Assembly: GCF_023278565.1 (NCBI RefSeq)
Contig: NC_064681.1
Location: 4,752,189 to 4,816,188 of the forward strand
Source of the DNA: Colletotrichum lupini
Taxonomy: Eukaryota > Ascomycota > Sordariomycetes > Glomerellales > Glomerellaceae
Length of the DNA: 64,000 nt
Reading direction: 5' to 3'
Both the position numbers and the translations under genes were made by a program. The notes under the pieces are model-generated. The model did not search any database. It had not been told where the DNA came from and saw only the letters and a program-made list of their open reading frames with translations. Shown one piece after another: positions 22,599 through 33,899 of this stretch (positions are counted from its first letter, which is position 1; every line of letters starts with the position of its first letter).

Positions 22599-22979
22599 GG
22601 CTGCCATATTGACTGCAATCAACACATTCTTCTTCCTTCCCTCTATAGATTCCCTCATCATACACCAGCGTTTCAATTGAATCAATGTCAAAACTCTTGT
22701 TCACCATTCAGCTGCTTGTGAAAGTTCATGATACAAGGAGCGATGTCGGGAGTCACTCGGCATGGCCCAGCAAAGACGCAAGTCTTATGTTGCGAGCTGT
22801 ACGAAACTCGCTGAGATCGATATTTTCCATCAGAATCGAATCATTTCATTGATACCAGGCGCAAATCTTCAGTGATACAATCTATTAATCTATTACACCT
22901 CGCTATGCAGGAGGTCTACTATCCATAACAAGTCCTCTAAACATTGACAAGAGATTGGCCATGACCAACTGCCACCCTA
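22599..22979. other. Convergent 3' intergenic region
   Basis: 380 bp between the stop codons of the aldolase-family gene (plus) and the ABC transporter (minus). It presumably holds both 3' UTRs. Nothing else is visible. Confidence 0.6.
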
Positions 22980-25900
22980 TTACTTCTTCTTCTTCATCAT
23001 AAGCTTTTTAAAAGGGTTCTTTCCCTTGAACCTGAGCCAAGTCCCGACATAGACTACGGCGTAATTAAAGACGATAAACCCGCAGAAGATGCCAAAGTCA
23101 CGCCAGATATTGCTGTAGTAAACGCTGAAGCCTGCGCCGAACTCATCACCCGTCGCATACTGGCAGAACTCGCAGATGCCCCCATCTCCAGTCCGAACGT
23201 ATCCACCAGCCTGCTGGATATAAGGCGCGGTGTAGTCTTCGCACGACTGGTTGGGAGGAGGCTGATATCTTGCAAACTCGCCAGACTCGCACTGAACAGG
23301 TTGATCATGGATGGCGACTCCGAGGAATGCTTCCAATAGGTAGTGGAAAGGGGTGAGCCAGTACATCCAAGTCCTCCAAAACGTAGGAAGTTGAGCGGCT
23401 GGTACAACCACACCGCAGAAACTGACGACGAAGAGGAAGAAGATGGGAACCAAGAGAGATGCGAGAAGCTCGTTGGGAGCGAATGCGGCTATGCCCTGGC
23501 CAAAGCTCACGTAGTATAGCTCGAAGAGAATGACCAAGAGGAATGCAAAGCCGGAGTTAAAGGCGGGAAGACGCCATCCAAACACACCCCACCACCAACA
23601 GTTGAAGTAGATGCCTCCGGCGACAATAGCATAGGGAATCTCGACGAGAACTGCCGCTGTCGTCCAAGCAAACCAACTGTAAATCTTCGCGTTGTTCTCG
23701 CGCGACTGGAATATTTGGCGGGACTGCAGAAAGACTGGCTGCAATTGCTGGATGAGCGGCGGACTGATTGTCAGAGTCATGAAGATTGAGAATAGCCGAT
23801 TCTGGTAGTCGACGGACGCATAACCAATCTTGTAGAAAGTGAAGCAGTTGAAGAGGCCTGTAAGGATGTGCAACATGAACTTTCCGACAATATAGTTGGG
23901 CGTGCGCCAGTAGGCAGTGAACGAACGCTTGACTACCGCCACCGTCTGAGTCGTCAATGGCATGGCATATTCGCGGTCGTCCTTGAGGCTCTTTGAGGGC
24001 TCCACATCCTTCCTCCTTGCCAGCATCTCATCAACCTCTCTGGATCTCTCGTCCTTGTGCTTGGACTGCGCCCAGACATCACCCCAGTCCTTCCCTTTGT
24101 AGTTCGGGTCACCAGCACCGATTGCCTCCAGCATGTACTCGGCTGGATTGCTGCTTGGAGGACACTTGTGCGCGCCGTTTGACTCAAAATATTGAATCAG
24201 CTCTTGGCTGTCGCGTCCAAGTGGCCCATGATATGCAACTCGGCCTCCAGCCTTGAGAAGTAAAAGTTCATCGAATTCCTCGAATAACACAGCTGACGGC
24301 TGGTGAATTGTGCACAACACGGCCTGACCAGCGTCTGCCAACTTGCGCAAAAACCTGACGATATTGAATGCAGCGCCGGAATCTAAACCAGACGTGGGCT
24401 CGTCCAAAAACATGAGGAGCTCAGGCTTCGATGCCAGCTCCACTCCAATGGTGAGCCTCTTTCGCTGTTCCGCATTCAGGCCCTCGCCGACTTTGCCGAT
24501 CGTTGCTCCGGCGATATCACGCATCTCGAGAAGATCAATGATGGTTTCGCAGTAATCAAATTTCTCCTTCTTGGAGACCTCTCGGGGCTGCCGTAACAGT
24601 GCCGAGAACTGGAGAGCTTCTCGAACCGTCGCGGAAGGTTCGTGCACATCCATCTGCTCTGCATAGCCAGTTGCTCTCTGGAAGGACTTGGGTAGTGGTC
24701 GAGCGTCAACCAGGAATTCACCAGTGATTTTGCCAAATGTGAGGCGCTGAGCCAGGGCGTTGAGCAAAGTCGTCTTGCCAGCACCTATGAGGCATTAGCA
24801 ATTGCAAGTGAGCAATCTTTGGACTAGATCAATACTTACCGGAGGCACCCATAAGTGCAGTGAGTTTTCCAGGCCGGACGTATCCTTGGACATCATCCAG
24901 GAGCGTGCGCTCTCCCTTCTCGAAAGGTATGATGTACTTGACGTTGCGGAATGTGAAGACCGTCTCATTCCGAGCCACTTGTTTCATGGTGTCCTCGTCG
25001 CTCTTCTCTTTTTTTGCAGTGTCGGCTGTAATTGTTTGCGTACTATTGTTGGCTTCGCCAGATTCTTCATCATCCCTCTTGCCACGGCCGCCAGTGGCGA
25101 TGCTGTCCTCCACCTTCTTGGGGACTTGTCCACGCTTGAAGACGGTGATAGCGCCACCACCAGTGTTCGGCTTCATGTGTTCCATGCCCAAGGCTGTGAG
25201 GGCTACAAAAACGAAGAAAAAAGCCCACAGGAAACCGAAGTTTCTCCATAAGTGAGAACGAGAATATGTGAAGGATGCTTCGATGTAACTAGAGCCAGGC
25301 ACGATTGTCTGGCCAGGCGGGCTTCCAGCAAGCGCACAGCCTTGGTATGCCGGCGAGGCGTTCGGCCCTTGAGGAACGAGGTAAGGCGGCACACATTGGA
25401 GCTCTCGGTCGTAAAACTCATTAGACATGAGACACTCGAAGCCATATTGGATCCAGTTTATCCACCGCAGCCATCCAAACCAGGGACGCATCGAAGTTGG
25501 AGGGATAAGGTAGCCTGTATAGACGATAACGATCTGGACAGATACTCCGGTGAATCTTGTAGCATCGTCTAAGGTCTTGCACCAAGCTGAAATGGCACGG
25601 AAGAAAGCGTAGGTGACCATGGTGACCAACCAGAGAATAAGCGTGGCGATGAAGAACTGTGACGCAGTTCTCGCAAGATTGGACATCCAATAGATGATGA
25701 TGTTGAAAAGAATAACCTGAATGAATACAAGTGGCACATCCACCACGGTTTGGGCAATGGCGAAAGCTGCTGGGCGGTAGAAAGAGAAGGACTTATGCTT
25801 GAGCAGAATGGGCTTAGACTCAAACGCACTCGTCTGTTCCGCCAGTGCGAGCAACGCGTTGAAAAGAAGCAAGAAAAACAAGGTTCCTCCACGGGGGAAT

Positions 25901-27771
25901 GCTCCAGCAGCGGTATTCGGGAGGTTGTAGAACAGACTGCCCACGATGAGACCTTGGAACACCAACCCGCCCCATTTGCCAAAAAGGGACGCTCGATCCC
26001 CAGCCATGACCATGAACTGGCGCTTGGTGCAGTAAATGACCTGCTTGTGGAAGGGTATCTCGTAGTTCTTGGTCTCGGTTTTCTTTGATTCGTTCTGGCG
26101 GCGTTCTTCAACCTGCTGATGAAGCTGAGACTCAAACTCTTCCACATCCTGGATGTTCCTCCTGTAGGCCTCGCTATTCTTGTATGCCCAATCAAATTCC
26201 TCAGGGGTTCTTGGAATTTGGGACTCGTAGCCCTCTCGAATGTGGCGCTCGTGCTCGTCGGTTACCGAAGTTAGGAAGTCTGCAGTCGTCCATCGGTCTG
26301 GACAGTTGAAGCCGAGGTCGATGAAGTACTGCTTTGCGGATTCGGAGGGTCCAAAATAAAGACACTTCCCCTTGTCGATGAGAAGTACCTTATCAACAAG
26401 GTCATAAAGAGACTCGCCGGCTTGGTAAAGCGACACGGCGGTCGATGTCTCTGCCATGTTTGTCATGGCGCGAATCGATCGGACGTACTCCACGGCTGTA
26501 CTGGCATCGAGGCCTTTGCTTGAGTTGTCCCAACCTTGAACGGATGCACGAGTAATCATAGCCTCTGCAATGCTCACACGCTTTCTTTCACCGCCCGACA
26601 CGCCTCTGACATACTCGTTTCCAACCTTCGTGCCCAGGGTATGCTCGATCCAGAAGAGCTTCGTGGCAACTCGCATGAACTCCTCGATGTAATCCTTCCT
26701 ACTCTCACCATCAAGTCTTGATTCCTTGCCAGGGGTTCTCGTCTCTAGTGCAAAGTTGAGGGTTCTCTTGACAGTCAGGGTTGGGTAGTGGAGATCGTCT
26801 TCTGGGTTGTAGATGATTTCTCCGCGAAAACTCTTGCTCATCTCCTCAGCACGGGCGCCTCCATAAGTGACTTCGCCTTCAACGGCCTGGAACCCTGCCC
26901 TTTGATTGCAGAAGGCCTTGAGGAAAGTACTACATCCTGAGCCTGGACGTCCAAGAACAAGAAGAAGCTCTCCGGGGCGTACGCAACCGTCAAAGTGACT
27001 GATCAGCTCCCGGACCGGAGGCTTTGCGAATGCAGCCTTGGGCCCTCGAGTGAAAAGCATTTTGATCTTGCGGGGAAATCCGAGAAAGATGTCTCCAATC
27101 GTGGGCTGTAAACTGGCCCCGAGACCAACGCCTTTGACCGTGAGATCACGGAAAACAACTCCACTGTGCCGCGTTTTCTCCTCCTCGCTCTGTTCTTGTC
27201 GAGCTCGACCAAATATCCGAGACATAAGACGTTCGACCTCTTGCTGCTCCTCTTCCTGTTCAGCATCTGACTGGTGCGTGGCATTGGTTCGACGGCGAGA
27301 CAGTACTCGAAAAAGGTCATCTTCGGTCAAATTGCTTCCTTGCCTGCGCGCCTCTGGTCGTTTGGTATTGCTGACATGGGTCTTGAGGGGCGCAAAGTGA
27401 GTGCTGTCCGTCGGCGATAGAGCATTTGCGGAGGGAGAGGATGCCGCCGATTCATTGTCGATGGGGGCATTTTTTTCCGACAAATCTTCTGCTCGCGAAG
27501 CTCTGCGGCTACTCGAGACCGCAACACCGTTGCCAGAAAGCGTGACAGTAGAAGAAGACGTGTCGTCGCGGATACGCGATGTCGTGGCAAAGTAACTCGT
27601 GGTGTTCCGGGTAATCTGGCTTGATTGTGTGCTTGTGGCATTGTGAGCGTTGTGCTGGCCGTGACTAGACAATGTCATCGGCGTAGGCCGCCCGCTGGTC
27701 GGAGCAAGACTAGGCGTCTCTGGGAAGCCGCCTGGGACGTCGGTGTCCCGAGGCGTAGGTTTCTCATCCAT
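22980..27771 (-). CDS. Full-size PDR-type (ABCG) ABC multidrug transporter
   Basis: Plasma-membrane efflux pump of the fungal pleiotropic drug resistance family, layout NBD1-TMD1-NBD2-TMD2, 1578 aa. Exons 27771-24840 and 24784-22980; the 55-nt intron splits the second Walker A so that splicing restores GASGAGKTTLL. NBD1 has the family's degenerate Walker A GRPGSGCSTFLKAF (Cys for Lys), signature VRGVSGGERKRVS and a Walker B variant WDNSSKGLDAST. NBD2 has canonical Walker A and B (LLMFLDEPTSGLDS) but the degenerate signature LNAEQRKRLTIG. Each TMD shows about six membrane helices. The N-terminal 230 residues are Ser/Thr-rich and disordered. The start is placed at MDEKPTP; 76 codons upstream are open but unlike the family. 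The C-terminus is lysine-rich (MMKKKK). First of three same-strand stress-related genes. Confidence 0.93.
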
Positions 27772-29354
27772 TATGGCTTTCAATGTTTTCCCAAAAGCAA
27801 ATTGGAGTTGATACACCACTATGGTTTCCTGCAACGTGGTGATGGCGATCAAGCAACTGCAGTGCACATCACGGATGCAGAAGGCCCAGCGAAGAGCACG
27901 TTGTTGACGGGAACCCGTAAGTAAATAATATTGTCTCAGTGAGTCGATGGATTGTTGCTTTTCGTTGAAACCACATGCCAACAAAACGCCAGTCAACACT
28001 AGGCCGGTTCCAGAATATCGACTGCATCTTCAGGGGGTAGACGCGAGCAACAAAATCCGATTCCAACTGTAGTGAACTAACGGCGTCGGTCATCTGTTTC
28101 CGCCGACCGTTGATCTAGTTGAGATCTATGACGACGTATAACCAAGTACTCGCAGACCACGTCGGTCGCGTCAGCGCGACACTGGTGTTAGATATCGGCC
28201 AAGTGGAGACCACTAGATCTTTTCTTCTCCAAGCAAGGAGCCTCATCTGGTAAGCTTAAGCTATGCTTTCGTCATAGATCCACGAAGCCGCGCGATGGCG
28301 CTGACACGCTATGGAAAAAGATGCATCCCAATCGGCGATTAGGCCATTTCTTAACCGAGAAGTCAATCCCACCGGCCAGAATTCCCTTAACACGGACATT
28401 TTCGACCCCCGAATTGTGCGAGAGGACACCAGATTGCAATGTCTTGCGCTCATGTTCATTGCTGCTGGAATCATTGAGACAAGTCAATCTTGGCATCTGG
28501 ACTAAAATTGGCTAGATTGCTCGGGCCCATGAGTAAAAATGCCGGGCGGGTTTGGCCGTGTTTCTTTGTGATCTGATTGGTCCACGGTTGACTCCGCTGC
28601 TCAGTGTCCTCGAAATGGGACTTGAGCTTCGTCTTCGCGTTCAGTCTTTTGCCAAGTGAACTCAGGCAATCGCACTTTGGGTGAAATTTGTCATTTAAAT
28701 AAGCAGCTACGTATCTACTTTTTAGAACGCAGAATCAGTCTGAGAACCATCTTGAGAAGCTTTGGGTCATTTATACAAAGCCTCTTCTTGACTGAGATTG
28801 ATTTGATAATTTCGCATCAATCTTCCGTTAGTCGTTCACTTCCAGGGATGCCCCGCATTCGCGATAGAAGAAGGCAATTAAAAGGCGGTTGGGCTCATTG
28901 GCTGCTTGGCATCTAGATCTTCAAACTCATGAGTACCGTACATCAAGCAGGTTGTCAACTAAGTGCTTGACCATATATCTCGAAACCAGTGATGACCATG
29001 CCCATGTCTTCTCCTCCAGTCTGCACCTTTCAGCTCGCTATTCATGATTTACGCCTCCAAAGGAATCATGTTTGCAACGAATCAGGTCGATGACTCTGGC
29101 GATATACACACCGAGCATACTGGAGCCGTGAAGCTTGAAGTATTGTTTCGAGAGATCCAGACGCAACATACCAGGTTAGGTGTAAATCACAAAGTTGCAC
29201 GGGGCTAGGAAAAGAGCTTGATATTGGTATCATGATATGGGAATATCATGATTAAAAAACAGAATGTTTCTATTGGCGAAAACGACATGGATATTGCTCT
29301 AAATTCTAATGCTTTTCTACCCAGAAAATGCAAATCAAAGTAACGATTCTAGTA
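27772..29354. other. 1.6-kb upstream region of the ABC transporter
   Basis: Contains the transporter promoter and the 3' end of the OYE gene. A CCAAT-type GATTGG near 28575 and a PDRE-like TCCACGG just after it are the only motifs I noticed; neither is proven. Open frames at 28256-28505 and 28656-28916 have no domain. A perfect 10-bp-arm palindrome (29229-29252) is listed separately. Confidence 0.45.
29229..29252. repeat. Perfect palindrome, 10-bp arms, 4-nt loop
   Basis: ATCATGATAT, loop GGGA, then ATATCATGAT. It lies about 100 bp beyond the OYE stop codon, so in the OYE transcript it would form a 3' UTR hairpin. It could equally be a binding site for a dimeric regulator of the ABC gene to its left. 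Confidence 0.6.
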
Positions 29355-30536
29355 CTACTTCGAGTTTGAAGCCAAATGCGTCAAAGCCCATTCGCGCTGT
29401 GCGTCAATGTACTCCTGGCTAAATGTGTAATCGTTGTACCCAATCTCCGATCCCCTGATGTAGAACGAGAATCGATGGTACTTTGTGAGTGGAACGCCGT
29501 GCTTGAAACGCCAGACAAGGTCGGGGTTTGCAATAAAGCTTCTTCCAAATGCAACGATGACATCCCACTTTGCGTAGTGCCCATCAAGTGCCTGGGCAGC
29601 GCTTTCGGGACTATAACCACCAGCCACAACAACGGGGGACAAGTTATCCCAGATATCGAGGATAAAGTCGAGTGTCTGTTGAGCAATCTTGGGATCGTGC
29701 GTAGTGTTCAAAAGCTTGGCCGGGTCGCCTCGAGCCTCAACAAGCGACAAATAGGCGAAGGGAACGTTCATCTTCTTCAGTTCCTTGACAATATATGTAT
29801 ACTGTCCGTGGATATCAGACGACTCTGCCCCTTGGAACGATGCATACGGAGAGAGTCGAAGCGCCACTTTTTCAGCGCCGATGACCTCAACCACTGCCTT
29901 GATGACTTCAAGAAGAAGCCGAGCCCGGTTTTCAATAGAGCCTCCCCATTTGTCTGTACGCTTGTTGACGGAGTCTGAGAGGAACTGGTCCAGTAGGTAA
30001 CCGTGGGCTCCATGAATTTCAACACCATCGCCGCCTGCAGCAACAACTCTCTTGGCGGTGTCCGCAAAGTCTTGGATTACTTGCAGAATCTCTTCTTCAG
30101 TCATTTCCTCAGGAACAGCTGCGCCAGGCTCCATTGGCACAGCACTCGAGGAACGAAACTTGTAGCCGCGCTGCTTCTGGTAGTCGGGGTCTGCAGCTCG
30201 TCCTTGAGCCCAGATTTGCTGAAACCAGACACCTTTCTTCTCGTGAACTGCAGCAATGACCTTTTCCCAAGCAGCAACTTGCTCGTCTGTGACAAAGGCT
30301 GGGCCGTGCGGTACTCCAGTTTCTGGCATTGAAGTGCCAGTGGCCTCTGAGATAATCAAAGTGCCCGGAGTTGAGGCTCTGTCACTGTAGTATCGAGGAA
30401 CAAAAGGTTTCGCCACGTGGTTTGCATCGTTTCGGTATCGGGTCAACGGTGCCAGAGCAATCCGATGCTCAAGCTGTGTATTGCCAAGCTTCAAAGGCTT
30501 GAAGAGCTTGCTTTCCGTAATGTTGGGCGATGCCAT
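29355..30536 (-). CDS. Old yellow enzyme (FMN-dependent ene-reductase)
   Basis: NAD(P)H:flavin oxidoreductase with a TIM-barrel fold that reduces activated C=C bonds of enones. 393 aa, single exon. Met at 30536 (MASPNITESKLF) is chosen because the OYE family begins LFKPLKLGN; a 38-residue in-frame extension above it has no counterpart. Substrate-binding pair His175/His178 and catalytic Tyr180 are in HGAHGYLLDQF, followed by NKRTDKWGGSIENR. FMN-contacting Thr32 is in PLTRYRN, and GGYSPESA plus IVAFGRSFIANPDL form the phosphate-binding end. Cytosolic. The HxxH pair, rather than HxxN of yeast OYE1, is common in fungal and plant members. Upstream DNA holds two TGACTAA sites. Confidence 0.95.
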   Translation of the reverse strand: MASPNITESKLFKPLKLGNTQLEHRIALAPLTRYRNDANHVAKPFVPRYYSDRASTPGTLIISEATGTSMPETGVPHGPAFVTDEQVAAWEKVIAAVHEKKGVWFQQIWAQGRAADPDYQKQRGYKFRSSSAVPMEPGAAVPEEMTEEEILQVIQDFADTAKRVVAAGGDGVEIHGAHGYLLDQFLSDSVNKRTDKWGGSIENRARLLLEVIKAVVEVIGAEKVALRLSPYASFQGAESSDIHGQYTYIVKELKKMNVPFAYLSLVEARGDPAKLLNTTHDPKIAQQTLDFILDIWDNLSPVVVAGGYSPESAAQALDGHYAKWDVIVAFGRSFIANPDLVWRFKHGVPLTKYHRFSFYIRGSEIGYNDYTFSQEYIDAQREWALTHLASNSK

Positions 30537-30933
30537 GTTGAGTTGATGATTTATGATGCTGTGTGGTTGACGATGCTGGTATGTCGACTTGAAGCGGGAT
30601 ATGTTGACGGATAACGAGGAGAATCTATGCAAGTCGCTGTTGAAAAACAAAAAAACCAGTGCGAGTTGTCTCTATTTCACCAAGTCAGTCTGACGTTTCT
30701 TTCGTCATTAAATACTATCTGCTATTCTAGTTGTTTCCTTGTTTTTGAGAAGGCCCACACATCAATCGGCGAGTCAGCCGGAGGACTGATTCGTGATGTT
30801 GTGGGCAACTCCGCAACTCCGGCTTGGCGCCTTACAAAGCGTGCAGCAGCTCCGTGATTCCGGGACAACCCGATCTCCCGTGCCGCTGATAATGACACAT
30901 TTAAGTGGTTCTTCCTAATTTGTCATCCCGCTC

Positions 30934-30940
30934 TTAGTCA
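30934..30940 (-). promoter_or_regulatory. AP-1/Yap1-type site (TGACTAA)
   Basis: TTAGTCA on plus, TGACTAA on minus, about 400 bp upstream of the OYE start codon. Yap1-family factors bind TKACTAA-type sites and control OYE genes in yeast. Short motif, so chance occurrence is possible. Confidence 0.4.
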
Positions 30941-31112
30941 TCGGAGATAGCCCTTTTCATCGGAGACCAAGAATGGCGTCAGTTCCGCATTTATGGGTAG
31001 CAACGTGGCTTTCGTGCACCAAAAGCAGGACGAGTTGGCTTGTTACTTGCTTTCACTCTTCGAATTTCTTCCCAACAGTCCACCGCCTTCTGAGCTTAAT
31101 ATTTTGCTGCCA

Positions 31113-31119
31113 TGACTAA
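31113..31119 (+). promoter_or_regulatory. Second AP-1/Yap1-type site (TGACTAA)
   Basis: TGACTAA on plus, about 580 bp upstream of the OYE start and inverted relative to the site at 30934. The presence of two matches in the same 930 bp makes regulation by an oxidative-stress bZIP factor more likely, but it is unproven. Confidence 0.35.
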
Positions 31120-31468
31120 AGAACGTGAGGTCGTTCAACCTAGCAATCAATCTGTAATCACCTCGAAAAAAGACTTGCTCCGGCTGTTGAGGCTGCGCTG
31201 CACAGGCTCTGAATGATCATATGAGTTTGTCGGTCACATCTCTTTATGCATGATATTTGAATTTCACGTCCTTTCACGCGTCCGTTGTGAAAGGGTTGAC
31301 AACATCAACAAGCTACACAGAGGCCTCAGTTAAGAAAGTGCTCGGAAAACGATTCCATCACCAAGAAAATTTATAATCCTGTCAATCTATCCAATCCATT
31401 GAATCATACCCATAAGCATATCTTCTCTCTACACCAGGAGTTCTCATATCATCTTGAAATACCATGTT

Positions 31469-32269
31469 TCAAGCGCTGTCGAAAGCTTCAACGGCAGCTT
31501 GAGCAGTGGATGTAGCACTGGCTGGGTTCTGGCCTGTCACTAGGCGACCATCAACTACATGAAAGTCGTCCCAGATACCAGGGGCACGCACATCTGTTTT
31601 CAATGTTAGATCCGAAGAACTCACACACCAAGCAATGGTTGGGCCATGGATGGAGGAAAGAGTGAAAAGCTCACATGTCGCCCCGAGTCGAATTGCCGTT
31701 TCCTCCACCATCTCAGCACCCCAGCTTCTGAGTTCATCCATGATCCCCATGGAGGATTCGGCTTCCGTAGTAAAGCCGGTGATTCTCTTGTTCTTGATCA
31801 AGGGCTCATTGGTGCTATGGTCGATCAGATTGGCGAAAAGTGCTGGTCCGTGGCAGACAGAAGAGACCACCCCTCCATTCGCCCAGACTTGCGCTGCGAT
31901 TCGCTGAAGAGAAGAGGCCGTGGGATAATCGATGAGGGCGGCATGGCCGGCAGACGCGTAGAAAAGCCCGTATGCGTTACCATCGAGGTCAGCGGCTTTT
32001 GTCATGTTGTCGAGCTTCATGCGGAAATCGCTCTTGGCATTATTCCAAATGTCCAAGTCTTCGCCGTTGAGGAAATCTGGCTGTGTCGAAAGCCAGTCAG
32101 GGGTATATGTACCAGTCTCGGAAGCGAGATCAACCTCAAAACCAGCTGCCCTTAAAACGCTGTAAGGATGCAGCGCTTCGCTGATGAAGAGGCCGGTGGT
32201 CTCCTTCCCCTCGAATAGGGTGCCATGAGCAGAAGTTATGCTGATCAGAGCTCGGCGCGGCAAAGACAT
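31469..32269 (-). CDS. HSP31: DJ-1/PfpI family protein, Hsp31-like (glyoxalase III type)
   Basis: Glutathione-independent glyoxalase/chaperone family that turns methylglyoxal into lactate. Exons 32269-31675 and 31593-31469, 239 aa. The 81-nt intron (GTGAGC..AAACAG) is a multiple of three and stop-free, so the unspliced frame reads through as 266 aa. Splicing removes 27 alien residues and restores GATYVRAPGIWDDF before VVDGRLVTGQNPASA, as in Hsp31. The triad matches yeast Hsp31 in position: Glu31 (LFISEAL), Cys139 nucleophile and His140 (SVCHGPALF). Cytosolic. Lies upstream of OYE and the PDR pump on the same strand, consistent with a carbonyl/electrophile stress group. Confidence 0.93.
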   Translation of the reverse strand: MSLPRRALISITSAHGTLFEGKETTGLFISEALHPYSVLRAAGFEVDLASETGTYTPDWLSTQPDFLNGEDLDIWNNAKSDFRMKLDNMTKAADLDGNAYGLFYASAGHAALIDYPTASSLQRIAAQVWANGGVVSSVCHGPALFANLIDHSTNEPLIKNKRITGFTTEAESSMGIMDELRSWGAEMVEETAIRLGATCELFTLSSIHGPTIAWCVSSSDLTLKTDVRAPGIWDDFHVVDGRLVTGQNPASATSTAQAAVEAFDSA

Positions 32270-32505
32270 AGTGGCTTTTGGAACAAAGTGCCTTGCTAGA
32301 CGAAGAGTGAAAATAGGGTAGCTTGATTATTGAGATCTGACTGTAAGTATCAAGTTGCGAAAGAAGTCTGATTTGGGATAATTCAAAAAGTAGAGTTGGT
32401 GAATCGAACGGACGTATTTATACCAAGTTCGCGCTATTGTCTGTAAAGGATCGAGGCTCGCTTAGTCGTTCGCAAAAGGAGTTCTTTCGATTGGATCGTT
32501 GGTTC
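32270..32505. other. Promoter region of the DJ-1-like gene, bounded by a retrotransposon
   Basis: Only about 240 bp separate the start codon from the copia insertion at 32506-32511. The element may therefore have cut away or displaced upstream control sequence, and its left LTR is the next sequence upstream. Confidence 0.5.
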
Positions 32506-32510
32506 ACAGT
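32506..32510. repeat. Target-site duplication ACAGT, left copy
   Basis: Identical to 39547-39551 and directly outside the left LTR. A 5-bp duplication is the standard for copia and gypsy integrases. Confidence 0.9.
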
Positions 32511-32715
32511 TGTTAGTATCCCTATTACAGGGTAGTTAGTTCGAACCGTAGTTAACGAAGAGATTAATTAAACTATATAAATATCTGCGTCGTAGGTATA
32601 AAAAGGAGGTTCTAACTATAGGTTAGGCTAGCTATAATAATCGTAAATAGGGCCCCTAATTAGCCCCTATATAGTCGGCTATATACCGCGGTCGAATTAG
32701 ACTTCTAATTTAATA
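32511..32715 (-). repeat. Left LTR (3' LTR of the minus-strand copia element)
   Basis: 205 bp, starting TGTTAGTATCCC. It aligns base for base with 39342-39546, with differences only at C/T and G/A positions. The outer first half keeps unmutated bases where the right LTR is mutated. The inner half is heavily mutated, including the very end (AATA instead of GACA). Confidence 0.95.
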
Positions 32716-32734
32716 CTAACTTTCTCTTTTTTTT
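32716..32734 (-). other. Polypurine tract of the copia element
   Basis: On the minus strand: AAAAAAAAGAGAAAGTTAG, immediately next to the LTR. A purine run in this position primes plus-strand DNA synthesis and sets the element's direction. Confidence 0.6.
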
Positions 32735-33899
32735 ATTAATTTAACTACTACGGTTAGAAATATAATTTAACCTCGGGCCCGTTTACTAAGTCGTCTCCTT
32801 TTCCCCCTTTTCTTTACTCTTTTTATATAACCTATCCCTTTATTTATATAATAACTTTTTTATTACTTACGAATTACTCTAATCCCTTATTTAGTATTAC
32901 TTTCGTAAAAGCGTTTACGAGGTTATTTTTATTATTAATTTAATAAATCTTAAGTATCTCGCGCCTTTTATACGATTACCTAAGGGCTATAATATCGATT
33001 ATAAGCCTCTTTTCCTTCGTCGTTCCTAATTTAACGAGGTATTTATATAGCGAGTAAGAATCTATATAAATAACCGTTAAAATAAGTAAAAGGCTAATTT
33101 AATTAGTAATTTTCTTTAGTATTATTAAAATTATATAGGAGAGGTTAACGCCGTTAACTATATTATAAACCTCTAACGCTAATATACTTTTCGTTACTTA
33201 TTTATTTTTTAATTAATAAGTAATAAATTATATTACTATATATAATAAATTCGCTCTTACTTATACTCTCGTTAGCTAGGATAATAATATACCCTAATTA
33301 CGAAATAAGGTCGTTATTATTTATAAATAACCTATTAACAAAGACGTAGAGCTTACTAATCGTAAGGTCGATTAGGTAATAAATAAGACCTCGATCGAGA
33401 TTTATTTATTACTACTTAAGCTACTTATTAAATACCTTAACGTCTCGTTCGGTTAGATCTATAGCCTACGCTATTTAAATATAATTAAAAGTTATTTTAG
33501 GTTAATAAATACTTATAATATATACCCCTCGTACGAGCTTAGCCTTATACCGCTTCTTAACGTTAATTACGTTCGGATTAACGAGGTTAATCTTCTCGCC
33601 CTACTCCTTTTATTAAAAAATAACGGTTTCCCCTTTAATTATAAAAATCCCGCTGTTAAATATTAAGGGGGTATTTATTATAAAGACCTCTTTTAGCTTC
33701 GCTATAAAGCCCGCTTTTTAAAGCTCCTTATCCTCCTTTTTTATAAAGTTAATATCGGATAGGCTTAATATATCGTTAGTCTATATTCTAATAATTCTAA
33801 ATTAATTACCTTCGTACTCTATAATTAGTAAGCACGGGTCGTACGTAGAAATAACTATTAATAATTAATTAATATAAAAATCGTAATAAGTAGCCCACT

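Larger units (their letters stand above)
30537..31468. other. Intergenic promoter region of the OYE gene
   Basis: 930 bp between the OYE start and the DJ-1-like stop codon, both on the minus strand. It holds two Yap1/AP-1-type heptamers listed separately. No open frame here has a recognisable domain. Confidence 0.5.

Noticed and set aside
21525..22691. 388-codon minus-strand frame
   Set aside because: Exact antisense of the class II aldolase-family gene, whose motifs are unambiguous; the long frame results from C-ending codons.
25569..26195. 208-codon minus-strand frame inside the ABC transporter
   Set aside because: Overlaps the transporter's first membrane domain in another frame; Ser-rich translation is typical of a shadow.
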